From NCBI GenBank assembly GCA_033816765.1, contig JAVSIV010000043.1, forward strand, positions 1 through 64,000: DNA of 64,000 nt, written 5' to 3'. The notes under the pieces were generated by a model. It was not told the origin of the DNA. It made no database searches and was given only the letters and a program-made list of their open reading frames with translations. This DNA is from Nothopassalora personata (lineage: Eukaryota > Ascomycota > Dothideomycetes > Mycosphaerellales > Mycosphaerellaceae). A program made the translations under genes and the position numbers. This document shows, piece after piece, positions 22,051-32,817 of this stretch (its first letter is position 1; every line of letters starts with the position of its first letter).

Positions 22051-22705
22051 ATAGGCTTGAGACAAAACCTAAAAGTGACAGTACTAGGAATCTAGAATGA
22101 TGGGGTAATAGATAGGACCTAGTTGCTTTACGGATGCTACGCCTAGGCATGTATGCATACGGATTGTAGGTGCTTAACATAATCTATCTATCCTTAAGGT
22201 AGTAGAGAGGGGGAATTCTATAATTAGAGAAAGAATTTGCGAGCGAGCGGGTAATAGATAGAGAGGAGAAGAGCGGGTCTAAGTTATTAAGTATATACGA
22301 TATAAGCCGAGCCGGTTTACTTTACGAGCTAGCTCTTCTTCTCCTACCTTTTACTAAATAATTAGAATCTATACTTTAGTTTATATAGGGGCTAAGCCTA
22401 GTCTAAGTTTACTATAGCTAGCTAGATTGATAATAAATATAAATCTCCTTAAATCTCCTTCTAAGAGCCTTAAATAGAGTTTGTTTACAACTTTAAGTTC
22501 TCTAGATAGAGGAATCTAGTAAAGGTCTTTAATAGAGGAGTTAGAATAGAATTCTTTAGTATACTATAATATAAGCTTTCTATAAAACAGTTATTACTAG
22601 CTTAGTTATTCTTATATATAGTACCGTACTTTAGATAAAGACGTCTATTTTCTATAATAGAATAAAGATATTTATAGTAGAGGAGTAGCTTTATTATTAG
22701 TAATA
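22051..22705. mobile_element. RIPed AT-rich repeat, left part
   Basis: AT-rich, TA-rich DNA with no open frame I can support. It is continuous with 30858-31730 because E, inserted between them, has a matching TSD (TAATA at 22701-22705 and 30858-30862). The right half has a copia-Gag-like stretch, so the whole may be an old copia element. Confidence 0.4.
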
Positions 22706-23136
22706 TATTACGGTTCGAATAAAGGACGGTGTAGGACGTAGTATAGGGAGGAAGAATTAGAAGATAAGAACTAATCGCTAGGAAGAGGAAGGGACCCTAC
22801 GTTCGGGTTACGTGCACGACCGCGCGCTTAGTGCATAGTCGAACACGACCGTAGAAGTAGTGTATAGATGTACACGACTATACGACTAGGCGACCGGTTG
22901 AGTAGATAGACGGACGCCTAACATCGGATAGTATACGAGTCTCCTTTATATTTAGGAACGCTAAGAACCCTTATAGTTTCGATGCGTTCAACTTATATTA
23001 CTATCTCACTAATTAGAATATAACTCTTATTCCAATTATTTATCTTCGCTTAGCTTACTTTAGCCTCTCTAAAGAATACCGCCACGTAACTTGACTTATC
23101 TCTACTTTAAGACTAGCCCTAGAACGAGACATAACA
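22706..23136 (+). repeat. E 5' LTR
   Basis: 431 bp, begins TATTACGG (RIPed TGTTACGG) and ends CATAACA. GCGTTCAA at 22984-22991 is complementary to the primer site TTAAACGC (23139-23146) apart from one position that RIP would explain. Confidence 0.85.
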
Positions 23137-23229
23137 CTTTAAACGCCCTTAGGATAAGCGCTACTTAAGTAGCTAGTAGGGGAACACCGGCCCCTAGCGA
23201 AGTAGGAAGCATCCGCCGTACGCTACTAT

Positions 23230-24110
23230 AATAGACTACTACGAAGGACGATAAGTCTAATAACGATAACGAGCCTACTCTAAGGAAGAACGACGTTAAG
23301 GCTACTAAGCTAGACCTCTTCTATAGAGATAGAGCTAAGTTCGACGACTAGGTTAATTAGATAGATATGTACCTTATGTTTAACCTAGTCGATGCTAATA
23401 AGAGAACTATCTTCGCTATTACGTACCTTCGTAGAAGTGCGTAGAACTAGATTAAACCTTACCTTAAGGAATACCTTAAAGGTATAAGACGATTAGACCC
23501 TACCGGAATGTTTAGGAGCTACACCCTCTTTAAAGATAAGATAAAGTTAATCTTTAGAACCTCGAACGAAGTCTAATAGGCTATACGAATCATTTAACAC
23601 CTAAAGTAGAAGACGTCTACTTTAGAGTATGCCGCTAAATTCGAAGAATACAGACAAATTACCGGATGGGACTAGACGGCGTTAATAACTATATTCCGAC
23701 GTAGACTTAAGGACTCTGTTAAGGACGAGTTAATAAGACACGGGGGATAGATCACTAACCTCGAAGAGCTAATAAAGGCGTCGATTAACATCGATAACTA
23801 GCTCTAGGAACGATACTAGGAAAAGAAATACGACTCTAAAGTAGGAGGTATAGTAGGATACGCTCCGGATCGTAGACCCTTAGGAGGATACATTACGAAG
23901 GGAGAATTCTTACGACAAAACTAGCCCTACTATAGACTATAGCTAATGGAACTAGACGTTACCTAACGAGGACGGAGGATCGATAAGAGTAGGGGCTACG
24001 GAAAGCCCTTTAAAGGAAAAGGAAAACTTACATACTATGCCTATAGTAAGGAAGGTTATATAGCACGGGATTGCCGCGGTAAAAATATAGTACGCCGCGA
24101 GCAGTTTAAT
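23230..24110 (+). pseudogene. E gag, RIP-degraded
   Basis: Degraded Gag frame homologous to D gag. A decayed zinc knuckle is at about 24030-24085 with Tyr in place of two Cys, while IARDCRGKN is still readable. Premature stops come from Gln and Trp codons. No product expected. Confidence 0.75.
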
Positions 24111-24439
24111 ATAATGCAACTAAAGGTAGGTAAATCTAGGAGTAGTGTTAGACCCCGACAATTTAACTATACCTAGAGAGTAGAGGAGAAGGATAGTAAC
24201 CGGGTTGCGACGCCTCTCCTAGACCCCTTATAAGGACGAGGAGGATACTATGTTTAACAACATACACTACTACCGAATAACTAATAATTAAAGACTATTA
24301 GATTATTTAGTATAATAGTACGAGGAGTTAACTATAAAGTTAAGAAGGAATCTCGACACGGTTACGGAAGCCTTTACTAGCGATTCTATTACTAGGACTC
24401 GTGTTAAACCTACTACGACGCTAAGTTAGGCGTAGGGTA

Positions 24440-27035
24440 CTAGCTGCAATAACTAGTAGGAACCCTAGGAGCTTAGTACGGACAAAATAAGCTCTAAGAA
24501 GTAGACATCGACGAATCTTACTTCGATAACGATAATAAAGAAAACTAGGATCTAGAATGGAACGGACGCTAGTTACTAGTACTAGAATAACAAACAAACG
24601 AACTAGATACTATCGAAGAAGATTACGTACCGGAGGAGTTAAGCGAGGACTTATCCGAAGAAGAAGAGAGCGGCACCGACGACGAAAACGAAGTATATAC
24701 ATTCACGGTAGATGCGCTAAGAAAACTTTATAAGTTAATTATCTACCTCTAACGAAGGCACGAAGAATTCCTACTAAAGTTCTTAGGGAAACGATACCTA
24801 AACCCTAACGAATCCGATAAGACACTTATAGACCTACTCGACGTATGCGTTATCGCCTACATAGACGACATACTAGTCTACACGAAAGGATCCCTATAGG
24901 AGCACATAATACAAGTCTAGGACGTCTTCGAACGACTTACGCAATTAGGATTTAAGACGGCACCCGAGAAATGCGAATTCCATAAGAAAGAAGTTAAATT
25001 CTTAGGCTTTATTATTAGTACTATAGGGATAACGATCGACCCTACGAAGACATAGTCAATTAGAGAATAGCTAGAACTAAAAATAGTTAAGAACGTATAA
25101 TCATTCCTTAGACTAGCGAACTACAACCGGAAATTCATTAAGGACTACGTAAAGATAGTAGTACTAATAACGATGCTTACGAGGAAAGACGTTACTTAGA
25201 AATAGGGAAAGGAACAGATTAAAGCATTTAAGAAACTTAAAGAATTATACGCTTTAGCTCCTACGCTTCGACTATTTAATAGTAGTAAGGAAGTCTATAT
25301 TAAGACCGACGCGTCTAATATAGTAATAGGCGCGTGTTTAACATAGACACACGATAGGTAGAGACACCTAGTAGCCTATTATTCCCGGAAAATAACTATA
25401 GCGGAATAGAACTACGACATCTATAATAAAGAGCTTCTAGCTATTATTGCTACTATGTAACATTAGAGAGTATACGTCGAGGGCCTACCGAAGTTAACGA
25501 TTCTTTCTAACTATAAGAATCTTACGTACTTTACGACGACGAAAGAACTTACCCGAAGGCAAGCCCGCTAGTCGGAGCTGCTAGGACAGTATAAGTTCGA
25601 AATTAAATATACTCTAGGACGAGAGAATAGCCGCGCCGACGCGCTAAGCTAAAGAAGCGACTATATAGAAGGAAAAGAACTAGTGTAACATAAAGTACTA
25701 AAGACGAACCCCGACGGAAGTCTTAGTACTAACATAAGAGAGTTTAATAACATCGTACGGATATTAGGCGATAGGGACGAACAATTCCCTATATCGTAAG
25801 GAAAATACTAGGTACTAAAGGATCGAGAAGAAGAATACATACGATAACATTACGACGGACTAACTTATAGACACCCTAGAACTTTAAAGACAATGGACCT
25901 AATATAGCGCAGTTTCTTATTCCTATAGATAAGGTAAAAGGTGCTACGCTACATTAAGCAATGCGCGTACTACTAACGAAACAAGGCTACGAGACATATA
26001 AAATACGGTCACCTACAGTTTAGGACACTACCGACGAAACCATAGGACGAAGTTATAATAGACTTTATTACGAGACTCCTACCGTTAAGAGATTAAGTTA
26101 CGAAATAACTATACGACATAATACTAGTTATAGTTAATAGACTTACGAAATACGTACACTTTATTCCTACATTAGAGACATATAATGTAGAGTAGCTTGG
26201 ATACCTCGTACTAGATAGACTTATCCGATACTACGGATTCCCCTAAGCGTTTATAACGGATAGAGATAAGCTATTTACATTGAATTACTAGAAAACGCTT
26301 GTAGGAACGATCGGAATTAAACATAAGCTATTAATAGTATATTATCTAGAAATAGATAGATAAACCAAAAGGATAAATTAAACGCTAGAATAATACCTAC
26401 GACAGTACATTAATTATGTATAAGACAACTAGGTTTCATTACTACCAATGGCGTAGATTGCACTAAATAACTACAAATCGGAGATAACTTTAACGACACC
26501 ATTCTATACGAACTTTAGTAAAGATCCTAACCTATTTAGAATACCTAGATCTTACCTATAAGCTAAAAGAGCAATCGTAACGACGGATACTTTTAAGGAA
26601 GTGTATAAAGAAACACGTAAGGCGATCGAAGATGTATAATAAAAACTGTCTCGATAACGGTAGGACACGAGAAAAATAGCACCTCTACTAAAAGAGGGGG
26701 ATAAGGTCTATCTCCTTATAAAAAACTTAAGAATAAGAAGATAGACTAAGAAACTGGATTACGTTAAGGTCAGACCATTTTTTATTAATAAAGTTATAGG
26801 ACTAGTTAACTACCGCCTACGACTACTACTAGACGTAAAAATCTACCTAGTCTTCTATATCTCTAAGTTAGAACCCGCGGACGCCGAAACACCTTACTAG
26901 GAGAGCTTCTATTTCGAGCCGGAAGTAGAAAACAAATTCGAAGTCGAAAGAATCCTAGATAAGGAAGGTTAGCGATACCTTATTAAATAGAAAGGATACG
27001 ACGAATTAGAAAATACCTAGGAACTAGAAAGAAAC
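24440..27035 (+). pseudogene. E pol, RIP-degraded and deleted
   Basis: Protease-proximal sequence joins at about 24822 to the RT catalytic region (YIDDILVY near 24860), so the RT fingers are gone. The deletion ends share AGACACT, a microhomology. RNase H, integrase and a chromodomain (about 26935-27035) follow. Many stops. Confidence 0.8.
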
Positions 27036-27122
27036 CTATGAAACTGTTAGTAAAGGCTCTAGGAGTATAAAAAACGGTCTAGTAGACTAACCCCCGCGTT
27101 AGAGACTAATCTACTAGAAAGT

Positions 27123-27245
27123 AGCTAGAGTAGGAATCGAACCTACGACCTTAGGATACCTTTAACAAACCTTCGCCTAAGGGTAAGGAGAATTCATTAA
27201 CACATAGGTTATACCCTAACGCTCTAACTACTAAGCTACATAAAT
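27123..27245 (-). ncRNA. tRNA-like sequence inside E, with intron-like insert
   Basis: The minus strand has an A-box-like start (TAGCTTAGTAGTTAGAGCG) and a T arm GTAGG-TTCGATT-CCTAC, but about 50 nt more than a tRNA between them. The acceptor strands do not pair well. It occupies the same place as the D and F copies, between pol and the antisense gene. Confidence 0.45.
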
Positions 27246-27299
27246 AGGTTTAATAAGGGAAACGAAGAACTTACATAAATATATCTCCTATAAGAAACT

Positions 27300-27665
27300 A
27301 ACACCTATCTACTAGAGGGGCTAGCGCTCGAAGAAGCTACTACGGCTTCCTTAAGGGTCGGATATAACTAGAGGGCATTATCCGGAATTATCGAAAGGTC
27401 CTCCTAGGAAGGAATTGACATCTAGAAAACCCCCTCTAGCTCTTCGGGGCTACCTTTAGGAACGAGAAGATAGGACGAAGGCGCGGAAAAGGCATCGATA
27501 CCTACGCTCGGTAAACTACGGAGATCCTCGAAATCTTTCGCTATCGCCTTTTCCTCCCTATCCTTAGTAACGCGTAGCTATTTCCTAAGACGATGTACCT
27601 TTAACATCGCCTCTATTACCTTCTCTTTAGCCTTATTAAGCTCTCGCTTTAGCTTTCGACGCTAG
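27300..27665 (-). pseudogene. E antisense gene, C-terminal part
   Basis: Lys/Glu-rich coiled-coil part of the antisense gene, RIP-degraded, on the minus strand. It is cut from its N-terminal part (30119-30420) by insertion of element A at GCTAG. The C-terminal stretch is acidic, as in B and D. Confidence 0.6.
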
Positions 27666-28013
27666 TGTTAGGAACCGCTGTACGTTATCACAACTCGGGC
27701 TTGGATCTTTGCAGGGATGTCTCAATCAGTTATGAAGGTAGTGGTTCCAAACAGTATATGGTGTATACTTAAAATGAGTTGAGCACGAGGCTCCTATCTA
27801 CTCGTAAAGAAGCGTCGTCTATATAGTGCCATGTCTTGGCGTGATCTGTCCTGCTCTGCCCTGAGCGAGTCTGATCAACTGATCAAGAGTGATCAGGACC
27901 GATCAGTCCTGATCGCTCTGTCACGTGACTCCCCAGGCATCCATGTCTGCAGCTTCGTCTGGTTTCCTGCTCCGTTGTCCAACCATTTGCACCGATAACA
28001 CTGTTCCGTAACA
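27666..28013 (-). repeat. A 3' LTR
   Basis: 348 bp. A purine tract lies beside it at about 28014-28027 (CCCCCCCTTC on plus). 27775-27842 is a 68-bp block shared exactly with element B's LTR; it holds the TATATAG box. Several GATC motifs (27843-27920) lie upstream of that box in element orientation. Confidence 0.93.
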
Positions 28014-28092
28014 TAATCCCCCCCTTCAGCATTGTTGTCCCCAACAATCCATTTTATAAAGACTTGTGAGTCCTTTCCTTCTCTTGCTAACG

Positions 28093-28713
28093 ATGCCGTC
28101 CTCGACTGACCGTCGCAAGCGCGTTCTGGACGAAATTTCCCGGTCTGGTCTTCCCGCCGAATCCCCCTGCGACTACTGTAATAGTCGCGGCCTTTGTTGC
28201 ATCATGCTTCCAGACGAATCTCGTTCCGCCCGCTGTTCCAACTGCATTTCCCAGGGTCGCAAGTGTGTGAATGCGTCGTGGTCTTCGCTTGACCGCACCA
28301 GGGAGCAGGTCTCGAGAGACCTTGAGAACTCCCTCGACGCTCTGGACAAGAAACAAGAGGAGTTGAGCGCTCTTCTTTCCAAGATCTCGCGTCTCCGTCG
28401 CACTCTGAAGCTTGCCGAAGAGCGCGCTTCGAAGAAGGCGACGTGCCTCCAGGAAGAGTTGTTTCTGGAGGATCAGCAGACCTGGCGCTCGGAGCAATCC
28501 GCCATTCTCCGGTCCGATCCCGATCTTCCCCTCGAGCCCTTGTCGACCAAGTCCCTGCAGTGGTTGGATACTTTCGATTGGGACTCCCTTCCCGCTGGTT
28601 TCCTAGAAACCCCCAGTGGTGTCCTCCCATCGTGGGTATTCTTGTTCGTTGTGGCCGTGTCGTAGTGTTGACTTCTTTTCCCTAGGTCATCAAATCAAGA
28701 AGCCGCTGTTTGA
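28093..28713 (+). CDS. Antisense zinc-cluster/coiled-coil protein of element A, 188 aa, spliced
   Basis: ATG at 28093; intron 28632-28685 (GTGGGT...TTGAC...CCTAG, 54 nt); stop at 28711-28713. Splicing gives a C-terminus SSNQEAAV, which matches B's SPSNQEAAV and fixes both splice sites. Cys pattern: CDYC near residue 24, CC nearby, then CSNCISQGRKC (CxxCx6C). A Glu/Lys/Leu-rich region at about 75-135 predicts a coiled coil; an acidic Trp-containing region follows. It runs opposite to gag and ends 27 bp from gag's stop, tail to tail. F carries a RIPed relative. The function is unknown to me. The Cys arrangement recalls fungal zinc-cluster DNA-binding domains, so a regulator is possible but unproven. 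Confidence 0.75.
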
Positions 28714-28740
28714 TGCCTTGCTGTCCTCAGGTTGTTTCTG

Positions 28741-29733
28741 CTAGGCAGATTTCGAGAAGAAGTTCTCGCATTCCTGGTATGTATTCTCTTCGCGAATCAT
28801 TGCGTTGAACTCGCGGCTAACCATGTTCTTTTTCTTGCAGTTCCTTGCAAAATGGCCTTGCTCGCCACATACGTAGCAGGTGGAACCTTTGCTCTTCAGC
28901 CCCCTTCCCGTCCTACGTTCCGTTACGTCCAATTCCATTGGGTCTCCGTAACCATTAGGGTCCTGACTTCTGGCCTTGAAGCCCCCTCTTCCGCCCGCGG
29001 CGGGTCTCTGGTATCCAGGCTGTACGTGTCGGTCGTACCTCAACTCCTGGAGCCTTTCGTCGATCTCCTTTGCTGCCTTGATCATCGCCCCTAGCGTAAC
29101 GACGCTGGCGTTTCGGGATAGTTCGGCTTTGACGTTGTCTTTCAGCCCGAGGTAGAACTGCGATCGCAAAGCTGCGTCGTTCCATTCCAGGTCGGCGGCA
29201 TATCCTTGGAATTCTGAGGCGTACAGCGCTACAGAAGTAGTCTGTCGAAGTTGTCGGATATGTCGGTCGGCGTATACCTCCTCATTTGGTATCCCGTATA
29301 GATCATCGAGTTTCGTCTCAAACTCGTCGTAGTCGTGGAAAATTTTTCGAGTTTCCGTTTTCGGTGTTTCTCCCTCGCCCTGGTTGTGTAGCCAGTCCTT
29401 GAGGTATGGTCGGAATCCTCTAGCTGCTTTTCCTCGTAGGAAGGATGCGGCGTACAAGACTTTAGAAGCCTCGCCTTGAAACTGGTGTGCGTTGAAGTGA
29501 AGGTACAACTGAACCTGCAGTTGAAAAGCCTCCAGTTTGTCCTTGGTCCCGTCGAACGTCTCCGGCGTAGACACCTTAGGTGCACGGTGGTGGTCCAATG
29601 GGTTCAGCATACCCATAGGAGTGTTGTTGTTCTTGCTGCTTCCTGTAATCGACATTTCGCTCATTCGTTCCGTGATGCCAGTTGACTGTGGCTGTTGTCG
29701 TGACGGACTCCGGGTAGCGTCTCTCCCAGACAT
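28741..29733 (-). CDS. Gag protein of element A, 330 aa
   Basis: ATG at 29733 (MSGRDATRSP). There is a retrotransposon Gag core at about 55-230 and a zinc knuckle CYVCGEQGHFARNC at about 290 (CX2CX4HX4C). The frame ends right after a short tail, with no protease following. It is nearly identical to B's Gag (34991-35980) and distantly related to the degraded Gags of D, E and F. It should form particles and bind element RNA. Only 32 bp separate it from the 5' LTR. Confidence 0.92.
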   Translation of the reverse strand: MSGRDATRSPSRQQPQSTGITERMSEMSITGSSKNNNTPMGMLNPLDHHRAPKVSTPETFDGTKDKLEAFQLQVQLYLHFNAHQFQGEASKVLYAASFLRGKAARGFRPYLKDWLHNQGEGETPKTETRKIFHDYDEFETKLDDLYGIPNEEVYADRHIRQLRQTTSVALYASEFQGYAADLEWNDAALRSQFYLGLKDNVKAELSRNASVVTLGAMIKAAKEIDERLQELRYDRHVQPGYQRPAAGGRGGFKARSQDPNGYGDPMELDVTERRTGRGLKSKGSTCYVCGEQGHFARNCKKKNMVSREFNAMIREENTYQECENFFSKSA

Positions 29734-29754
29734 ATGCAAAGGGCCCTGGTGGTG

Positions 29755-29762
29755 GTGCTCAA
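29755..29762 (-). promoter_or_regulatory. A primer-binding site, self-priming type
   Basis: On the minus strand TTGAGCAC begins 3 nt inside the 5' LTR edge. It is the exact reverse complement of GTGCTCAA in the LTR (29879-29886, minus), which lies 39 nt after the TATATAG box. Confidence 0.7.
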
Positions 29763-29765
29763 AGT

Positions 29766-30113
29766 TGTTAGGAACCGCTGTACGTTATCACAACTCGGGC
29801 TTGGATCTTTGCAGGGATGTCTCAATCAGTTATGAAGGTAGTGGTTCCAAACAGTATATGGTGTATACTTAAAATGAGTTGAGCACGAGGCTCCTATCTA
29901 CTCGTAAAGAAGCGTCGTCTATATAGTGCCATGTCTTGGCGTGATCTGTCCTGCTCTGCCCTGAGCGAGTCTAATCAACTGATCAAGAGTGATCAGGACC
30001 GATCAGTCCTGATCGCTCTGTCACGTGACTCCCCAGGCATCCATGTCTGCAGCTTCGTCTGGTTTCCTGCTCCGTTGTCCAACCATTTGCACCGATAACA
30101 CTGTTCCGTAACA
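29766..30113 (-). repeat. A 5' LTR
   Basis: 348 bp, 347 of 348 positions equal to the 3' LTR. In element orientation it runs from 30113 to 29766. It holds GATC motifs, then TATATAG, then the primer-site complement. Confidence 0.93.
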
Positions 30114-30118
30114 GCTAG

Positions 30119-30420
30119 TTGCGAAGCCGCTCCTACTTAGTCTACGTAATAGTTACGTTACACTTAATACCCTTACGAACGCACTCCGAGTAACACCTAA
30201 AGCGTACATCCACTACGTAACGAGGACTCTTCTTTCCTTTAGGCACTCTAGCCTTCCGGCAACTAGAACATAGGGATAGTATCTTACGGCCCTCGGCTTC
30301 GATGCCTAGTACTTAACATTCGCGGCGCTCCTAACGTATTAGCTGCTCGCCGCTTATAGTAAAAGATAGGAACTTATAGGAGAAGAAAGAAAACTCGAGG
30401 ACGAGTTTTAGTAGGAAGGG
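30119..30420 (-). pseudogene. E antisense gene, N-terminal zinc-binding part
   Basis: The minus strand reads CSSCRKARVP, then RCYSECVRKGIKCNV, keeping the Cys cluster of B's intact protein (CHHCRAARVP, KCSECIRKGYSDCDV). Survival of most Cys codons in a RIPed copy shows the cluster was an original feature. The start codon is not certain. Confidence 0.65.
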
Positions 30421-30426
30421 GGATAG

Positions 30427-30857
30427 TGTTACGGTTCGGATAAAGGACGGTATAGGACGTAGTATAGGGAGGAAGAATTAGAAGATAAGAACTAATTACT
30501 AGGAAGAGGAAGGGACCCTATGTTCGGGTTACGTGCACGACCGCGCGCTTAGTGCATAGTCGAACACGACCGTAGAAGTAGCGTATAGACGTACACGACT
30601 ACACGACTAGGCGACCGGTCGAGTCAATAGACGGACGCCTAACATCGGATAGTATAAGAGTCTCCTTTATATTTAGGAACGCTAAGAACCCTTATAGTTT
30701 CGATGCGTTTAACTTATGTTACTATCTCACTAATTAGAATATAACTCTTATTCTAATTATTTATCTTCGCTTAGCTTACTTTAGCCTCTCTAAAGAATAC
30801 CGCTACGTAACTTAACTTATCTCTACTTTAAGACTAGCCCTAGAACGAGACATAACA
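30427..30857 (+). repeat. E 3' LTR
   Basis: 431 bp, starts TGTTACGG, ends CATAACA, followed by TSD TAATA. A purine tract (TAGGAAGGGGGA) lies just before it. Confidence 0.85.
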
Positions 30858-31730
30858 TAATATTAATAGAATAGAGATACTTCTAGTTATTTAATGTCTA
30901 CTAAGAATAGATTACTATACATTATTGAAATATTAGTTACACTTAATAAAGTCTAGAGCTTCTACAGTACTCTAGAAGTATTCTATATTATACACATTAA
31001 CTATAATAATACATATCTTAGATTAGATTATAGATGAACTTAAAATTAATTGTAAGAGATTTTAAAGCTATATATAGTTTACTTTAGTAGTAGCTTAAGT
31101 TATAGTTAGTACTATCATCTATAGTTAACTACTAGATGTTACGGTCTAGATGTAATTAGGCTCTATTCTATTAAACTTTAGACATTTACTACTAAATAAT
31201 AGGTAGCTTTTAATTAGTTATCTATAGCCTTTTCTTATATAGCAATTCTTTACTCTTAGATAGACATATATAAGAATATATATAATATACTACTACTTTT
31301 AAAAATAACTAATATATAAGCCTAAGTAAGTAAATAGTCTAATTAGCTTACTATTAATACCTATAACGTAATAGTTATAAGCCTAATAGGCGCTTACTAG
31401 GACTTTACTATAACTAATATATAAATGGACTTTTTCTTAAACTATACCTTGCATTACTACTATAGGGATATATACCTATTTCTACCTTATTATATACTCC
31501 CCTAGTAGACCTACGTAGAGCTTTTACTAGGGACTCCTATTATAAGTTAGTATAGCTAGTACTAATATATCTAGTACGTCTAGCCTAGTATTACTAATAG
31601 GTACTATCGTACCTAAGAGTCATAACTAATACGAGAAATTTAACGGTTAGATAGAGCTCTTTACTAAGTCTCTTAATATATAGAAGTATATAGATCCTTA
31701 TTCGTTAGTTACTAAACTAATAGAACTAGT
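30858..31730. mobile_element. RIPed AT-rich repeat, right part, with copia-Gag-like stretch
   Basis: Very AT-rich and RIPed. Near 31630-31720 the plus strand reads EKFNG...LNI-KYIDPYSL, which recalls the N-terminal Gag motif of copia elements (a Trp is replaced by a stop). It ends abruptly at F's LTR. Nothing else is recognisable. Confidence 0.35.
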
Positions 31731-32093
31731 TGTTAGGTTTAGTATAACCTAATAATATTACAAATTAAGAAGATAAGCTTAATCGGTTTTATTCTCGGGC
31801 CGATAGGACGTCGAGGGAGAGTAATAAAGCAGTAGTTGTCTTAGTCTTATAAAGAGTTAAGAAACAATATAGTAGAGGTTAGGTTACGGTATATTCTAAA
31901 TAGTAATATTAAATAGTAAGTTAAACGCTTCGAAACTATAGGAGATTCTTAGCGTTCCTAAATATAAAGGAGATAGTATTACTATACTTATAGATTACTA
32001 AGTTACTAGTAAGCAAGTAGTCGCGTATAGCGTACGTAACTATCCGCGTCTAATAGTTAGCTATAGTTATATAGTCTAGACTAAACCGTAATA
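31731..32093 (-). repeat. F 3' LTR
   Basis: 363 bp, begins TGTTAGG and ends CGTAATA (RIPed CGTAACA). The adjacent pyrimidine block CTATTCCCCTTC on plus is the polypurine tract of the element. Confidence 0.82.
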
Positions 32094-32171
32094 CTATTCC
32101 CCTTCTAGTCTAGCTTCGTCTCGAAGCTTATATAAGATAGTATATAGTCCCCTCTTCTCGCGCGGCTAACA

Positions 32172-32660
32172 ATGTCTTCTTCCTCTTCTAAAAATCGTCT
32201 TCGTCTTACGAAGGAAATTAATAAATACGGGCGTCCCGTCGACTTCGCTTATAACTATTATTTCTTAAACGGCCTTTCCTATATCGCAATAGAGCGTAAC
32301 TTTCGACTCCGTTATTCTAAGTCCGTCCGCCGCGGTCGTAAATACGTAAATCTTTCCTAGGAGTCTCTTAATAGGACTCGCGAAGAATATCGGAAGAAGG
32401 TCGAAAAGGACGAGGAGGAACTTACTAAGGTCCTAGCGCGGTTAATACGGGATAAGGCGATACTCCGTTAGGCGGAGGAGCGCGCGCGGAAGAAGGCGTA
32501 GTACCTCGAAGCTAAGATAGAGGCTTCTAGAGAGATCGAGGATATTAATTATTATACTACGGACGCGACTATCGGTTTATCTCCCGCGGTTTAGTCGTCT
32601 ATTAATTTTATTAATAATACGATCGATTTCTCTATCTCGGTATTATAAGGGATCTAAATT
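32172..32660 (+). pseudogene. F antisense gene, RIP-degraded (A-type)
   Basis: ATG at 32172 opens MSSSSSKNRLRLTKEI. It shares with A's protein the block RGRKYVNLS-ESLNRTREE (A: QGRKCVNASWSSLDRTREQ) and AEERARKKA (A: AEERASKKA). Stops at former Gln/Trp codons break it into pieces. The coiled-coil part is clear. It runs opposite to F's gag-pol. Confidence 0.75.
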
Positions 32661-32688
32661 TGTAAGTTTCCTCTTATCCTTATTATTT

Positions 32689-32817
32689 AGCTAAGTAGCT
32701 TAGTAGTAGAGCGTCCTTCTAGCATTATAGGGGAATCGTTTCGGCTTATACCCTTAACTATTCCCTTATACTTTACCGTTTAGAAGGGAGGTTATAGGTT
32801 CGATTCCTATCTTAGTT
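32689..32817 (+). ncRNA. tRNA-like sequence inside F, with about 55-nt insert in the anticodon loop
   Basis: Acceptor strands AGCTAAG and CTTAGTT pair with one G-U. The A-box-like TAGCTTAGTAGTAGAGCG and a T arm with GGTTCGATTCC are present. Possible anticodon stem TCCTT/AAGGG encloses CTAGCA then an insert, which would give anticodon AGC (Ala) with an intron at the usual place after position 37. RIP makes this tentative. Same location and strand logic as in D and E. Confidence 0.55.

Larger units (their letters stand above)
27666..30113 (-). mobile_element. Young pol-less LTR element A (GAG plus antisense gene)
   Basis: 2448 bp, TSD GCTAG (27661-27665 and 30114-30118). The 348-bp LTRs differ at one base (27873 G, 29973 A). 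The orientation is minus because the purine tract lies beside the left LTR and gag reads leftward. It holds only two genes: gag (minus) and an intronic antisense gene (plus). No protease, RT, RNase H or integrase is present, so it must be moved by another element's enzymes. It has no RIP and sits inside E's antisense gene. Confidence 0.93.
22706..30857 (+). mobile_element. RIPed Ty3/gypsy element E, internally deleted, carrying nested element A
   Basis: 431-bp LTRs at 22706-23136 and 30427-30857, TSD TAATA. Without A it is about 5.7 kb. Order is gag, truncated pol, chromodomain, tRNA-like sequence (minus), antisense gene (minus, split by A), 3' LTR. Compared with D, about 1.5 kb from protease into RT is missing, with the junction near 24822. 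LTR differences are mostly C/T and G/A, as RIP predicts. Confidence 0.88.
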
